From Ruminococcus sp. (GTDB lineage Bacteria > Bacillota > Clostridia > Oscillospirales > Ruminococcaceae), in contig SVNM01000004.1 in assembly GCA_015066875.1 (NCBI GenBank), forward strand, positions 1-64,000: a DNA stretch of 64,000 bases, written 5' to 3'. Of the stretch, positions 9,625 through 19,677 are shown one piece after another (position 1 is the stretch's first letter; every line of letters begins with the position of its first letter). Position numbers and translations under genes: made by a program. Below the pieces are notes generated by a model. That model was not told where the DNA came from. It searched no databases and saw only the letters and a list, made by a program, of their open reading frames with translations.

Positions 9625-10050
9625 ATGAAAACGATTAAGCTTTACTGGTCTATGCCTATTGAAATTGATGACTTCTTTGATAGCGAAGAGCGTAAGGATG
9701 TCGGAATTTATTATATCACACGAAAACACGGTAATAAGGAGACTCCGCTTTATATAGGTATGACTTCCGATAGTTTTAATAACCGTATGAAAAGTCACAA
9801 ATATTGGCTGAAAGAATATCGAGGCAAAATTTTCATTCGACTTGGGCGAATAATTTCCCCTAATTGGTATGAGTGGGATAAACATCAACAGCTTATCCAC
9901 GAAACAGAAAGCCTCTTGATTTACAATATGCGTGATATTCTTCGAGAAAATACAACAAACACCAAAAGCGTGTTTATTTCTGAGGATACCATTGTTATCA
10001 ATTACGGGCACAGCAGTGTAATTCCCAAAAGAATAACGCATTATGCCTGA
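9625..10050 (+). CDS. Stand-alone GIY-YIG domain protein
   Basis: VGIYYITR...PLYIGMTSDSFNNRMKSH...ETESLLIYN: GIY, YIG, Arg and Glu positions present. Confidence 0.7.
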   Translation: MKTIKLYWSMPIEIDDFFDSEERKDVGIYYITRKHGNKETPLYIGMTSDSFNNRMKSHKYWLKEYRGKIFIRLGRIISPNWYEWDKHQQLIHETESLLIYNMRDILRENTTNTKSVFISEDTIVINYGHSSVIPKRITHYA

Positions 10051-10129
10051 GCAGCCTGCGATACATTATCCATAAGATGTATTGCAGACATATTACTTTC
10101 AAAAAATACCCTGAAAGGGAGATATAAAT

Positions 10130-10999
10130 TTGAGAACAGCAAAAAACTGGAAAGACTATATAATTCTTGACACCTCAGACGGTGAAAAGCTTGAAACCTG
10201 GGGCGGAGTAAGCCTTGTGCGCCCCGATCCCCAGATAATCTGGAAAACCCATAAGAAGCACCCTCTCTGGAAAGGTGCCGACGGTCATTATCACCGCTCT
10301 GCTTCGGGCGGAGGTAAGTGGGAATTCCGCAAAAAGCTTCCCGAAAGCTGGAATATCAGCTACGGCAATCTTACCTTCAACATTCGTCCCACAGGCTTCA
10401 AGCATACGGGACTTTTCCCCGAACAGGCTGTAAACTGGGACTTTATGGCTGATAAGATAAGAAATGCAGGCCGTGAAATAAGCGTGCTCAACCTGTTTGC
10501 ATATACAGGCGGAGCTACTCTTGCCTGTGCAGAAGCCGGCGCTTCAGTGTGCCACGTTGACGCTTCAAAGGGTATGGTGCAGTGGGCAAGAGACAATGCA
10601 GGCGCATCAGGACTTTCAGATCGTCCTATCCGCTGGATCGTTGACGACTGCGAGAAATTCATCGCCCGTGAAATCCGCAGAGGAAGAAAATACGACGCTG
10701 TTATTATGGACCCTCCAAGCTACGGCAGAGGTCCGGGCGGAGAGGTATGGAAGCTTGAAAACTGCGTTTTCGATTTAGTGAAGCTCTGCGAGGGCGTTTT
10801 GTCCGACAATCCGCTGTTTTTCCTTATAAACAGCTATACTACTGGACTTTCACCCTCTGTAATGGGATACATCCTGGGCACAGTGCTTACCGATAAATTC
10901 GGCGGAGAGGTGTCCTTCGACGAAATCGGACTTCCCGTTCAGTCAACAGGAATGACTCTGCCCTGTGGCTCTACAGCTATATGGGAGGGCTCAAAGTAA
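10130..10999 (+). CDS. Class I SAM-dependent methyltransferase (RlmI/COG1092-like)
   Basis: VLNLFAYTGGATLACAEAGASVCHVDASKG and VIMDPPSYGRGPGGEVWKLE motifs. Confidence 0.85.
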   Translation: MRTAKNWKDYIILDTSDGEKLETWGGVSLVRPDPQIIWKTHKKHPLWKGADGHYHRSASGGGKWEFRKKLPESWNISYGNLTFNIRPTGFKHTGLFPEQAVNWDFMADKIRNAGREISVLNLFAYTGGATLACAEAGASVCHVDASKGMVQWARDNAGASGLSDRPIRWIVDDCEKFIAREIRRGRKYDAVIMDPPSYGRGPGGEVWKLENCVFDLVKLCEGVLSDNPLFFLINSYTTGLSPSVMGYILGTVLTDKFGGEVSFDEIGLPVQSTGMTLPCGSTAIWEGSK

Positions 11000-11021
11000 T
11001 CATCAGAGAGGAGAAGCTGTA

Positions 11022-11216
11022 ATGGCAAAAAAAGGAAAAAGATTTGTAAAGATATACTCTCAGGGACTTGCTCCCTCAATCGAAATATGGGTTGATAAGA
11101 CTACGGGAGTAAATTATCTTTTCCGTTCCGACGGATATGCAGGCGGACTTTCACCGCTTCTTGACAAGGACGGAAAGCCTGTAATAACTCCACAGAGCGA
11201 GCTTGAGGAACTTTAA
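11022..11216 (+). CDS. DUF6440-like small protein
   Basis: [45 protein letters not shown]. Confidence 0.65.
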   Translation: MAKKGKRFVKIYSQGLAPSIEIWVDKTTGVNYLFRSDGYAGGLSPLLDKDGKPVITPQSELEEL

Positions 11217-12073
11217 TGGAAAAAATCATTGAAATAAAGGGACTCCGCTTTGCCTATCAGGCAGAGGGAGAAAAAGAAAAGGCTCCCGAGGTTTTAAAGG
11301 GAATAGACCTTGAAATCGGCGAGGGCGAGTTTGTTGCTGTGCTTGGACATAACGGTTCGGGAAAATCCACCCTTGCAAAGCACCTCAACGGCATACTTGT
11401 GCCGACTGAGGGCAAGGTTTACGTGGGCGGTATCGATACTGCCGACGAGGAAAAGCTCTTTGAGCTTCGTCAGTGTGCGGGAATGGTTTTTCAGAATCCC
11501 GATAACCAGATAGTTTCTTCCATTGTGGAGGAGGACGTTGCTTTCGGACTTGAAAATCTTGGGGTTCCCTATGAGGAAATGCGCGAAAGGGTAGACGAGG
11601 CTCTTAAAGCCGTTAATATGTACGATTACCGTATGCATTCCCCAAGTCAGCTTTCAGGCGGACAGAAACAGCGTGTGGCAATTGCGGGAATAATCGCAAT
11701 GCGTCCCAAGGTGATAATCCTTGACGAGCCCACAGCTATGCTTGACCCGAAGGGAAGAAAAGAGGTTCTTTCCACCATAAAGCAGATGAACAGGAAATTC
11801 GGCATTACCATAGTTCTTATCACACACTATATGGACGAGGTTGCGCAGTGCGGACGTGTTGTTGTTATGGATAAGGGCAGGGTTGTGCTTGACAATAAGC
11901 CCGAAAAGGTGTTTTCACAGGTAGAGCTTCTGAAGAAAATCGGTCTTGATGTTCCTCAGGTCACAGAGCTTATGTGGGAGCTTAAAAAAGAGGGCTTTGA
12001 TGTTTCAGACGAAATAATCACCGAACAGGACTGTATCAGCGAGATACAGAGACTTTTCGGAGTGAACTCTTAA
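11216..12073 (+). CDS. ecfA1: ECF transporter ATPase A1
   Basis: Walker [27 protein letters not shown], next to second ATPase and EcfT. Confidence 0.92.
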   Translation: MEKIIEIKGLRFAYQAEGEKEKAPEVLKGIDLEIGEGEFVAVLGHNGSGKSTLAKHLNGILVPTEGKVYVGGIDTADEEKLFELRQCAGMVFQNPDNQIVSSIVEEDVAFGLENLGVPYEEMRERVDEALKAVNMYDYRMHSPSQLSGGQKQRVAIAGIIAMRPKVIILDEPTAMLDPKGRKEVLSTIKQMNRKFGITIVLITHYMDEVAQCGRVVVMDKGRVVLDNKPEKVFSQVELLKKIGLDVPQVTELMWELKKEGFDVSDEIITEQDCISEIQRLFGVNS

Positions 12074-12103
12074 TTATTTATTAAGCAAGGAGCGATAAAA
12101 GAA

Positions 12104-12967
12104 TTGGCAATTCTTAAAACCGAAGAACTGACATATACCTACAGCGTGGGAACTCCGTTTGAGAAAACAGCTGTAGACCACGTAAATCTTGAAATTGAAG
12201 AGGGCGAAATGGTGGGCGTAATGGGTCATACAGGCTCAGGAAAATCCACCCTCATACAGCACTTCAACGGACTTTTACAGCCTACGTCGGGAAAAATATA
12301 CCTCGACGGCAAGGATATCTGGGAAGATAAAAAAAGCATACGTGATGTCAGATTCAAGGTGGGACTTGTATTTCAGTATCCCGAATATCAGATCTTTGAA
12401 GAGACCGTTTATAAGGATATCGCCTTTGGTCCGAAGAATATGGGGCTAGACGACGCTGAGATAAAGAGAAGAGTTCTTGAAACCGCAAACGATATCGGTA
12501 TTCCTGAGGAGCTTTTACAGCGCTCTCCCTTTGAGCTTTCAGGCGGACAGAAACGCCGTGTGGCTATTGCGGGCGTTATGGCTATGGAGCCTAAGGTTCT
12601 TATCCTGGACGAGCCTACTGCCGGTCTTGACCCAGCAGGAAGGGATAAAATCCTGGGACTTATAAAAAAATATCATCAGCGTACAAAAAATACAATACTC
12701 ATAGTCTCGCACAGTATGGAGGATATCGCAAAATTTGCCGATAAAATCCTTGTAATGAGCAAGGCAAAGCTCTTCTGCTATGACGAGACGGTAAAGGTTT
12801 TCAGCCGTGCCGATGAAATAGAGCAGATAGGTCTTGATGTTCCGCAGATAACACGTGTTTTCGGAAATCTTAAAAAATCAGGACTGGATTTCGGCAAGGA
12901 GGTCTACACAGTAGGCTATGCAAAGGAGCTTCTTATAAAAAAGCTCAGAGAAAGAGAGGGTCTGTAA
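12104..12967 (+). CDS. ecfA2: ECF transporter ATPase A2
   Basis: GHTGSGKST, LSGGQKRRVAIAGVMAM. Confidence 0.92.
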   Translation: MAILKTEELTYTYSVGTPFEKTAVDHVNLEIEEGEMVGVMGHTGSGKSTLIQHFNGLLQPTSGKIYLDGKDIWEDKKSIRDVRFKVGLVFQYPEYQIFEETVYKDIAFGPKNMGLDDAEIKRRVLETANDIGIPEELLQRSPFELSGGQKRRVAIAGVMAMEPKVLILDEPTAGLDPAGRDKILGLIKKYHQRTKNTILIVSHSMEDIAKFADKILVMSKAKLFCYDETVKVFSRADEIEQIGLDVPQITRVFGNLKKSGLDFGKEVYTVGYAKELLIKKLREREGL

Positions 12968-13771
12968 TTGCTCAAGGATATAACAATAGGACAGTTTTTT
13001 CCGGGCGAAAGCGTAATACACAGGCTCGATCCCCGATTCAAGATAATAATAACGCTCATTTTCATTGTAATGCTCTTCACAGGCGATTCGATAATCTGTC
13101 TTGCCATAGGAGGAGTTTTTACAATTTTATCAATTATATTGTCGCGTATTCCCGTGAAGATGTTTGCAAAAAGCATAAAGCCACTGTTGCCGTTTCTGCT
13201 TATTACAGCGGTGCTTAATCTGCTTTTTGTAAGCTCAGGCGAAATCTACTGGCAGTGGAAATTCCTTAAGGTAACCTCTGACGGAATAAATATAAGCGTG
13301 TTTATGATAATCAGAATTATTCTGCTTATTGCAGGAAGCTCTCTGCTTACCTATACAACATCGCCTATAACTCTGACAGACGCTATAGAAAGGCTCCTTT
13401 CACCGCTTAAGAAGTTTAAGCTTCCCGTGCACGAGCTTTCTATGATGATGTCGATAGCTTTAAGATTTATCCCCACCCTTATCGAAGAAACCGATAAGAT
13501 TATGTCGGCACAGAAGGCAAGAGGAGCCGAAATCGACACAGGAAGCCTTACAACAAGAACAAAAAATCTTATTTCTGTTATGATACCGCTGTTTGTTTCA
13601 GCTTTCAGACGCGCTGATGAGCTTGCTACTGCGATGGAGTGCCGATGCTATAACGGAGGCGACGGCAGAACAAGACTCAGACAGCTTAAATCTTCCGCAA
13701 GAGACTATATAGCTCTTGGAATTACAGTGCTGTTTCTTGTGGCAGTAATCGTAACCGACAGAATAGTTTAA
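12968..13771 (+). CDS. ecfT: ECF transporter transmembrane component EcfT
   Basis: HRLDPRFKI start region, KARGAEI and AMECRCYNGGDGRTR motifs. Confidence 0.92.
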   Translation: MLKDITIGQFFPGESVIHRLDPRFKIIITLIFIVMLFTGDSIICLAIGGVFTILSIILSRIPVKMFAKSIKPLLPFLLITAVLNLLFVSSGEIYWQWKFLKVTSDGINISVFMIIRIILLIAGSSLLTYTTSPITLTDAIERLLSPLKKFKLPVHELSMMMSIALRFIPTLIEETDKIMSAQKARGAEIDTGSLTTRTKNLISVMIPLFVSAFRRADELATAMECRCYNGGDGRTRLRQLKSSARDYIALGITVLFLVAVIVTDRIV

Positions 13772-13791
13772 CATAAATTCAAGGAGTATCT

Positions 13792-16755
13792 ATGGATAAG
13801 AACAAAACAGAAAATCTGCAGGGAAAAAGACTCAGCAGATTCAAGGAAAGCCGTTTATATGATTTTATGTACGAAAAGGGAGCTTTCAATTTCCTTCTTG
13901 CATTTCTCATTCCCGCAGTAATTATGACCTGCGCCTTTGCAAATCAGGGAATTCACCCTTTCGGAAATAATCAGATGCTTGTTGTTGACCTTTGGCATCA
14001 GTATTATCCCTTTTTCCGTGTTGTAAGGGAAAAGCTACTTACGGGGGGATCATTCCTTTATTCATGGCAGAATGGTCTGGGCACAAATTTCCTTTCGCTT
14101 ATCGCATATTACGCATCAAGTCCTCTTAACTGGATTTCAGTGTTTTTCAATGAGGAGCACGTCCGTGACGCCCTTACCTTTATTCTCATTGCGAAAATCG
14201 GCTTTGCGGGAGCATTCTTCAACTGCTTTTTAAGATACACCTTTAAAAGAAAAGATTTTTCAACCTGTATATTCTCAACATTATTTGCTCTTTCAAGCTA
14301 TATGCTGGGATACTACTGGAATGTAATGTGGTTTGATACAGTTGCTCTCTTCCCACTTGTTATGCTGGGAGTAGTGGCAATCTGCCGTGAAAAGAAGTGG
14401 AGAACCTTTACCTTTGCACTTGCTCTTTCACTTATCTCAAACTACTATATAGGATATTTTACCTGTATTTTCACAGTCTTTATGTTTGCCTGTGCAATTA
14501 TAATCTATGCAGAAGGCATAAAGGACTTCTTTGTAAAGCTGTGGATAATCGCCCGTTCGGCTGTGCTTGGAATAGCTCTGGGCGGATTTATCCTTCTTCC
14601 CGCATATTTCGGACTTCAGCTTACAAACAGCGCAAACAACAGCTTTCCTACAGACCGCTCATTCACAGAAAGCTGGATAGATATTTTCGCAAACCTTATC
14701 TCCTACAGCGAGCCGGCTACTAAGGAGGGACTTCCTAACTTTGCCTGTGGTATGCTTGCAATAGTACTTTTCGGAGTATTCCTCTTCAGTGCGGGAATAA
14801 AAATCCGCGAGAAGATATCAGCTCTGCTTATGCTTGCTCTTATAGCGGTAAGCTGTAACCTTAACATACTCAACTATATATGGCACGGTTTTCACTTTAC
14901 AAATATGATACCATACCGTTTTGCCTTTATATTCTCATTTGTGCTTATTGCATCAGCCTACAGGGCATTCGATGTTATGACGGCAAAGGGCATTAAGATA
15001 TATCAGCTTATATTTATGCCTGTTTTCCCGGCAATAGTTATCGCACTCAACTACTTCAAGGATAAAGAAGCTTTTGCCTTTAAGGGAGCTATACTCAGCT
15101 CGGTAATCATTGCGGGCTCATATATTCTTATATTCCTTGCGGTAAAGTGCTTCGGCTTCAAAAACAAAAAGGTTGCAACAGCTATTTTAAGCATTTTTGT
15201 GGGCGGAGCTGTCATTACCGAGTGCTGGAGCAATGCTTCGCTTGGCGTTAAGACCGTAGGTACTTCAAACTATACCTCATATCCTTCAAGAGGTCAGGAG
15301 GTTGAGTCGCTTCTTGATACAGCACGCTCAGCAGATGACTCTCCTTTCTACCGCACCGAGATGTATAAGACATACACTCTCAACGACAGTGCACTTTACG
15401 GCTTTACGGGAATTTCACAGTTCTCTTCCGCAGCAAATGTGTCTGTAACACGCTTTATGAAGGCTCTGGGACTTTACGCTTCAGAAGCAGGAAACCGCTA
15501 TTACTACAGAATAGCCACTCCCGTTGTAAATACTCTTCTGGGAGTAAAATACATTATCTCAAGAGAGGGCGATATAAAGTCAAATGAGCCCGCACTTGAG
15601 TTTTCGGGCGTTTCGGGAAGCACCTATATGTACGAAAACAAGTATCCGCTTTCACTGGGATATATGGTGGAAGGCAGAGTTTTCGATACAGAAAAGATAG
15701 CCTACGACCACCCCTTCGACTATCAGAATAAAATCGTAAAACTGCTTACAGGCATTGAAGAGAACTGCTTTGAACCTCAGCCTGTAGCTCTTGCAGAGTA
15801 CAAGAATCTCAAAGTTACAAAGAAAAATTACGGCAACTACTCGTATACCAAGGAAAACGGCGAAAACAGCGATGGTAGCGTAACATATACCTACGACGGC
15901 ATTGACGGCTGGTATCTTTTCGGCTATGCCAATAACGGTGCCTGTGATAAGGTCAGTGTTGTCAATGGTCGTGAGAGCATCGACGCTAATATCGCAATCG
16001 ACGATTATCCGATTATTTTCCCTATGGGCAATGTACAGTCAGGTGAAACGGCAGAGGTTACTCTGCACGCCGAAAAGGAAACAGGACAGGGAAGCTATAA
16101 AATCCTTGTTTACGGTATGAGCGAGGAGATTTTCCAGACAGCCTATGAAAAACTCGCCGATGAACAGCTGGAGATTACCTCTTTCAGCGACAGAAAAATC
16201 ATAGGCAGAGTAAATGCCCGGAAGGACGGAGCAATGCTCTTCTCAATGCCTTATGAAAAGGGCTGGAGCGTCTATGTTGACGGGCAGAAGGTAAAGACCG
16301 CAAAGGTTATGGGAGCTCTGCTTGGTGCACAGGTGCCTGCTGGCGAGCACGAAATAAAGCTTGTTTACACTCCTGAGGGCTTCACTGTGGGAGTCACAGC
16401 AACCTTTGTAAGCCTTGCACTGTGTATTCTGATTTCTTTCTTTGACAAAAAGAGGAGAAACAGACTCGCTGAGAGTGAATCTGAGGAAGCTGAGGACAGT
16501 AAGTCCGAGGAGACTTCCGCAGAAAACGCAGAGTCTGAGGGAACTCCAGCAGAAAACGGAGAGTCTGAGGAAACTCCAGCAGAAAATGCAGAGTCTGAAG
16601 AGACTCCTGTGGAAAACGCAGAGTCTGAGGTGACTTCCGCAGAAAACGCAGAGTCTGAGGAGACTCCTGTGGAAAATGCAGAGTCTGAGGGAACTCCCGA
16701 AGAGGAGGATAATGATAAATCTGCCGTGTGTGGAGATGAGAATGAGAAATCTTAA
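13792..16755 (+). CDS. YfhO-family large membrane protein with C-terminal acidic repeat tail
   Basis: Many TMs, VDLWHQYYPFFRVVREKL, FSMPYEKGWSVYVDGQKV; C-terminal ESEETPAENA repeats. Confidence 0.88.
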   Translation: MDKNKTENLQGKRLSRFKESRLYDFMYEKGAFNFLLAFLIPAVIMTCAFANQGIHPFGNNQMLVVDLWHQYYPFFRVVREKLLTGGSFLYSWQNGLGTNFLSLIAYYASSPLNWISVFFNEEHVRDALTFILIAKIGFAGAFFNCFLRYTFKRKDFSTCIFSTLFALSSYMLGYYWNVMWFDTVALFPLVMLGVVAICREKKWRTFTFALALSLISNYYIGYFTCIFTVFMFACAIIIYAEGIKDFFVKLWIIARSAVLGIALGGFILLPAYFGLQLTNSANNSFPTDRSFTESWIDIFANLISYSEPATKEGLPNFACGMLAIVLFGVFLFSAGIKIREKISALLMLALIAVSCNLNILNYIWHGFHFTNMIPYRFAFIFSFVLIASAYRAFDVMTAKGIKIYQLIFMPVFPAIVIALNYFKDKEAFAFKGAILSSVIIAGSYILIFLAVKCFGFKNKKVATAILSIFVGGAVITECWSNASLGVKTVGTSNYTSYPSRGQEVESLLDTARSADDSPFYRTEMYKTYTLNDSALYGFTGISQFSSAANVSVTRFMKALGLYASEAGNRYYYRIATPVVNTLLGVKYIISREGDIKSNEPALEFSGVSGSTYMYENKYPLSLGYMVEGRVFDTEKIAYDHPFDYQNKIVKLLTGIEENCFEPQPVALAEYKNLKVTKKNYGNYSYTKENGENSDGSVTYTYDGIDGWYLFGYANNGACDKVSVVNGRESIDANIAIDDYPIIFPMGNVQSGETAEVTLHAEKETGQGSYKILVYGMSEEIFQTAYEKLADEQLEITSFSDRKIIGRVNARKDGAMLFSMPYEKGWSVYVDGQKVKTAKVMGALLGAQVPAGEHEIKLVYTPEGFTVGVTATFVSLALCILISFFDKKRRNRLAESESEEAEDSKSEETSAENAESEGTPAENGESEETPAENAESEETPVENAESEVTSAENAESEETPVENAESEGTPEEEDNDKSAVCGDENEKS
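16501..16710 (+). repeat. In-frame 30-bp minisatellite, about 7 units (last degenerate)
   Basis: Consecutive 30-bp blocks resembling gagtctgaggaaactccagcagaaaacgca encoding ESEETPAENA. Confidence 0.92.
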
Positions 16756-17530
16756 AGTAACTATCGCCTACAGAGGCACAAATTATCACGGCTTTCAGCG
16801 TCAGAGCAACGCTGTTACCGTTCAGGAGACTCTTGAAAAGCACCTTTCAAAAATTCTGAATGAGCCTGTTACGATTACGGGATGTTCACGCACCGATACG
16901 GGTGTTCACGCAAATATGTTCTGCTTCAATGTGAAAACAAACAGTAAAATCCCTTGCCGTGGCTTTGTAAGAGGAGTCAACGGCGAGCTTCCTGAGGATA
17001 TTTCAATCCTCAGCTGTGAGGAAGCAGAGGAGGATTTCCACGCGCGTTTTGACTGCAAGGGTAAGGAGTATATCTATAAAATCCATTGCAGTGAGTCGAA
17101 AAATCCATTCGCAAGCGACCTGATGCTCCACTATCGCAGACCACTTGACCTTGAAGCTGTGCGCAGAGCCTGTGCTCATTTTGTGGGTACCCATGATTTC
17201 TCATCATTCTGTGCCGACTGCAGTACTGTTGCTACCGCAGTAAGAACAATCTACTCCTTCAGGGTGGAAAAATACGGAGATACCGTTGTTGCTGTTGTAA
17301 AAGGCAACGGATTTCTGTATAATATGATAAGAATAATGGTGGGAACTCTTTTAGATGTCAGTGAGAAAAGAATTTCCCCCGATGACATTCCCGACATAAT
17401 TCAGGCAAGGGACAGGTTAAGAGCCGGACGTACTGCTATGGCGCACGGACTTTACCTTAACCGAGTATTTTACAGCGAAGAAGAGCTTTTCAAGGAAGGA
17501 AAGGAGGCTGATATAAGTGCCTATGTATGA
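16742..17530 (+). CDS. truA: tRNA pseudouridine(38-40) synthase
   Basis: KVTIAYRGTNYHGFQRQ, GCSRTDTGVHA; start overlaps the YfhO stop. Confidence 0.94.
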   Translation: MRNLKVTIAYRGTNYHGFQRQSNAVTVQETLEKHLSKILNEPVTITGCSRTDTGVHANMFCFNVKTNSKIPCRGFVRGVNGELPEDISILSCEEAEEDFHARFDCKGKEYIYKIHCSESKNPFASDLMLHYRRPLDLEAVRRACAHFVGTHDFSSFCADCSTVATAVRTIYSFRVEKYGDTVVAVVKGNGFLYNMIRIMVGTLLDVSEKRISPDDIPDIIQARDRLRAGRTAMAHGLYLNRVFYSEEELFKEGKEADISAYV

Positions 17531-18683
17531 TGCCGATGATATCGTCGAGCTGAAAAACCGTAAAAAAAGACGAAAGCGCCTTATAAAGCTTCTGATATTC
17601 CTGCTTATTTCACTGATAGCACTGGGACTCTACCATTACAGGGGAGAGTGGCTTCCAAAGCTTCAGGGACTGGGCAAGCATTATCAGACAATCAGAAACT
17701 CAGGCCGTCTTGCCGAGGGAAACTTCCCCATAGAGATAAACGGCGGTGCAGAGTATCAGTTTGAATACAGCGAGGATACGCTGTTCAGACTTTCAGACGC
17801 ATATATATATTACTACAATACCGATGGCGGACAGCTTAAAAAGCGTCAGCACGCATTTACAAACAGCGTTCTCAATGTTGCAGGTGAAAATGCCCTCATC
17901 TTTGAAAGCGGAGGAAATGAGCTTGTTGTTGAAACTCAGGACAATATCCTCTACTCAAAGCAGATGGAAAACACCATAATTTTCGCAAGAATAAGCAAGG
18001 AAGCATATACAGCCGTTGTAACCACATCTGATAATTATGCCTGCCAGCTCACCGTTTATAACAACAAGGGCGAGAATATCTATCAGAGAAACTGCGTAGA
18101 GCGTATCAACGATATCAGCTTTACAGGCGACAGCGAGGGCTGTGTGCTCAGCTATCTTGGAGCAGAAAACGGTACCCTTGTCACAAGTGTTCAGAAGATA
18201 GACTTCAGCGATGAGAACGAGCTGTGGACATCGCCGGGAATCAACACCTTTGGTCTTGAGACATATTCGGCTAACAGCGGAGCCTTTGTGCTTGGATACA
18301 GCTCCTGTGCATATGTTGATAAAAACGGAGAGATTACCTCGTTTTACGAGTACGACGGCGACCTTGCAGGCGGTGACAGCAAGGGCGGAAAATCTGCCGT
18401 AATCATCAACGATGACGAGCGAAGAAAATATACAATGGTGCTTTTTGATAAGGAGGACGAAACTCCCATAACCATTGAATTTGACGATCCCCTTGAATAT
18501 GTAACCGTATATGACGGTCTTGCATATGTTATGAGCAAAGAGTCGCTATGTGCCTATGATTTCAGCGGAAATCTGAGATCTACAGCCGATGTAAGCGATT
18601 CCTGCACACAGTTCAGAAGAAGCAGTGATTACATCTTCCTTATGAGCTATAACCGAGTTGACAGAATAGACTACAACAGCTGA
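17517..18683 (+). CDS. DUF5711-like single-TM protein with beta-propeller-like ectodomain
   Basis: N-terminal basic segment plus TM, then repeated beta-rich segments. Confidence 0.6.
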   Translation: MPMYDADDIVELKNRKKRRKRLIKLLIFLLISLIALGLYHYRGEWLPKLQGLGKHYQTIRNSGRLAEGNFPIEINGGAEYQFEYSEDTLFRLSDAYIYYYNTDGGQLKKRQHAFTNSVLNVAGENALIFESGGNELVVETQDNILYSKQMENTIIFARISKEAYTAVVTTSDNYACQLTVYNNKGENIYQRNCVERINDISFTGDSEGCVLSYLGAENGTLVTSVQKIDFSDENELWTSPGINTFGLETYSANSGAFVLGYSSCAYVDKNGEITSFYEYDGDLAGGDSKGGKSAVIINDDERRKYTMVLFDKEDETPITIEFDDPLEYVTVYDGLAYVMSKESLCAYDFSGNLRSTADVSDSCTQFRRSSDYIFLMSYNRVDRIDYNS

Positions 18684-18710
18684 TAATATTTTAAAGGAGG
18701 CTTATTTATT

Positions 18711-19622
18711 ATGAATACAGAGTTCTGGTGGTTTTTTGATGCAGTGGCAGTTGTAATACTGCTTGTTACAGTTTTTCTTTCAGGAAAGCGAGGCTTTTCA
18801 AAATCAATCGTAACGTGCATAGGCTGTATCGTTGCAGTTGCACTTTCTTTCCCTCTGAGCAGACAGATGGGCGAGATATTCTACAACAGCAGTATCAGCG
18901 AGAGCAATGTGAAGGCATTAGATAAGGCTCTGGAAAAAAACAGCGTGCCCGATAAGATGAAAACCTACATAGAGGGACTTGGCTACAGCATAAGAATTGA
19001 TGAGGATATATTTGCGGATATTCTTACAAATGAGGAAAAAGATGTTTACGATGCCCTGTACACCTATGTAAACAACATAAACGGCAGAAATGTTGACGAA
19101 AAGTCTGAGTTTGAGGAAAAGCTCACAGAAGGCTTTGCACTTACAATCGGAAGTATCGTTAAACAGGAGCTTACTGCTTATGAAGCAGAATATGCCGAGA
19201 ATTTCATAAGAACAGAAGAGGGCAGAGCTCTGCTTGAAGAAAATATGTATAAGGTCTGCAATCCCAATACAATGGTGGGTGCAGAGTATATCGAAGCGAA
19301 CTTTGTAGCTACAGGTTCAAAGGAATTCGTGAGAGTTATGAGCTTTGTAATACTCGTTTTTGTGATTATGATTATCGTTAAGATAGTTGAAAAGCTCATT
19401 CACGGCGAGGAAAATCCCGACAGAATAAATAATGAGCTTGCAAGCCATATTGCAGGCGGAGTACTCGGCATTTTTGAGGGACTTATGCTTATTTTCGTGG
19501 CATCGGCTTGTGTAAGAGTAAACATAATACTCGGTTCAGACAATATGATGATGTTCAACAGCGAAACAATCGACAAGACAATTGTTTTCAAATATGTATA
19601 TAATCTTGTGCTGAAGATTTAA
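18711..19622 (+). CDS. CvpA-family membrane protein
   Basis: N-terminal VVILLVTVFLSGKRGFSKSIVTCIGCIVAVALSF and C-terminal TMs typical of CvpA. Confidence 0.7.
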   Translation: MNTEFWWFFDAVAVVILLVTVFLSGKRGFSKSIVTCIGCIVAVALSFPLSRQMGEIFYNSSISESNVKALDKALEKNSVPDKMKTYIEGLGYSIRIDEDIFADILTNEEKDVYDALYTYVNNINGRNVDEKSEFEEKLTEGFALTIGSIVKQELTAYEAEYAENFIRTEEGRALLEENMYKVCNPNTMVGAEYIEANFVATGSKEFVRVMSFVILVFVIMIIVKIVEKLIHGEENPDRINNELASHIAGGVLGIFEGLMLIFVASACVRVNIILGSDNMMMFNSETIDKTIVFKYVYNLVLKI

Positions 19623-19677
19623 CAATATGACCTTCAGCCATTCCATACAGCAAATTTTTTAGGAGGTTATCAGCCTG

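Noticed and set aside
16501-16710. 30-bp tandem repeat considered as CRISPR
   Set aside because: Units are directly abutting with no spacers and encode an in-frame peptide repeat.
16394-16843. 149-aa minus-strand ORF rich in PQTLRF repeats
   Set aside because: Antisense translation of the YfhO minisatellite.
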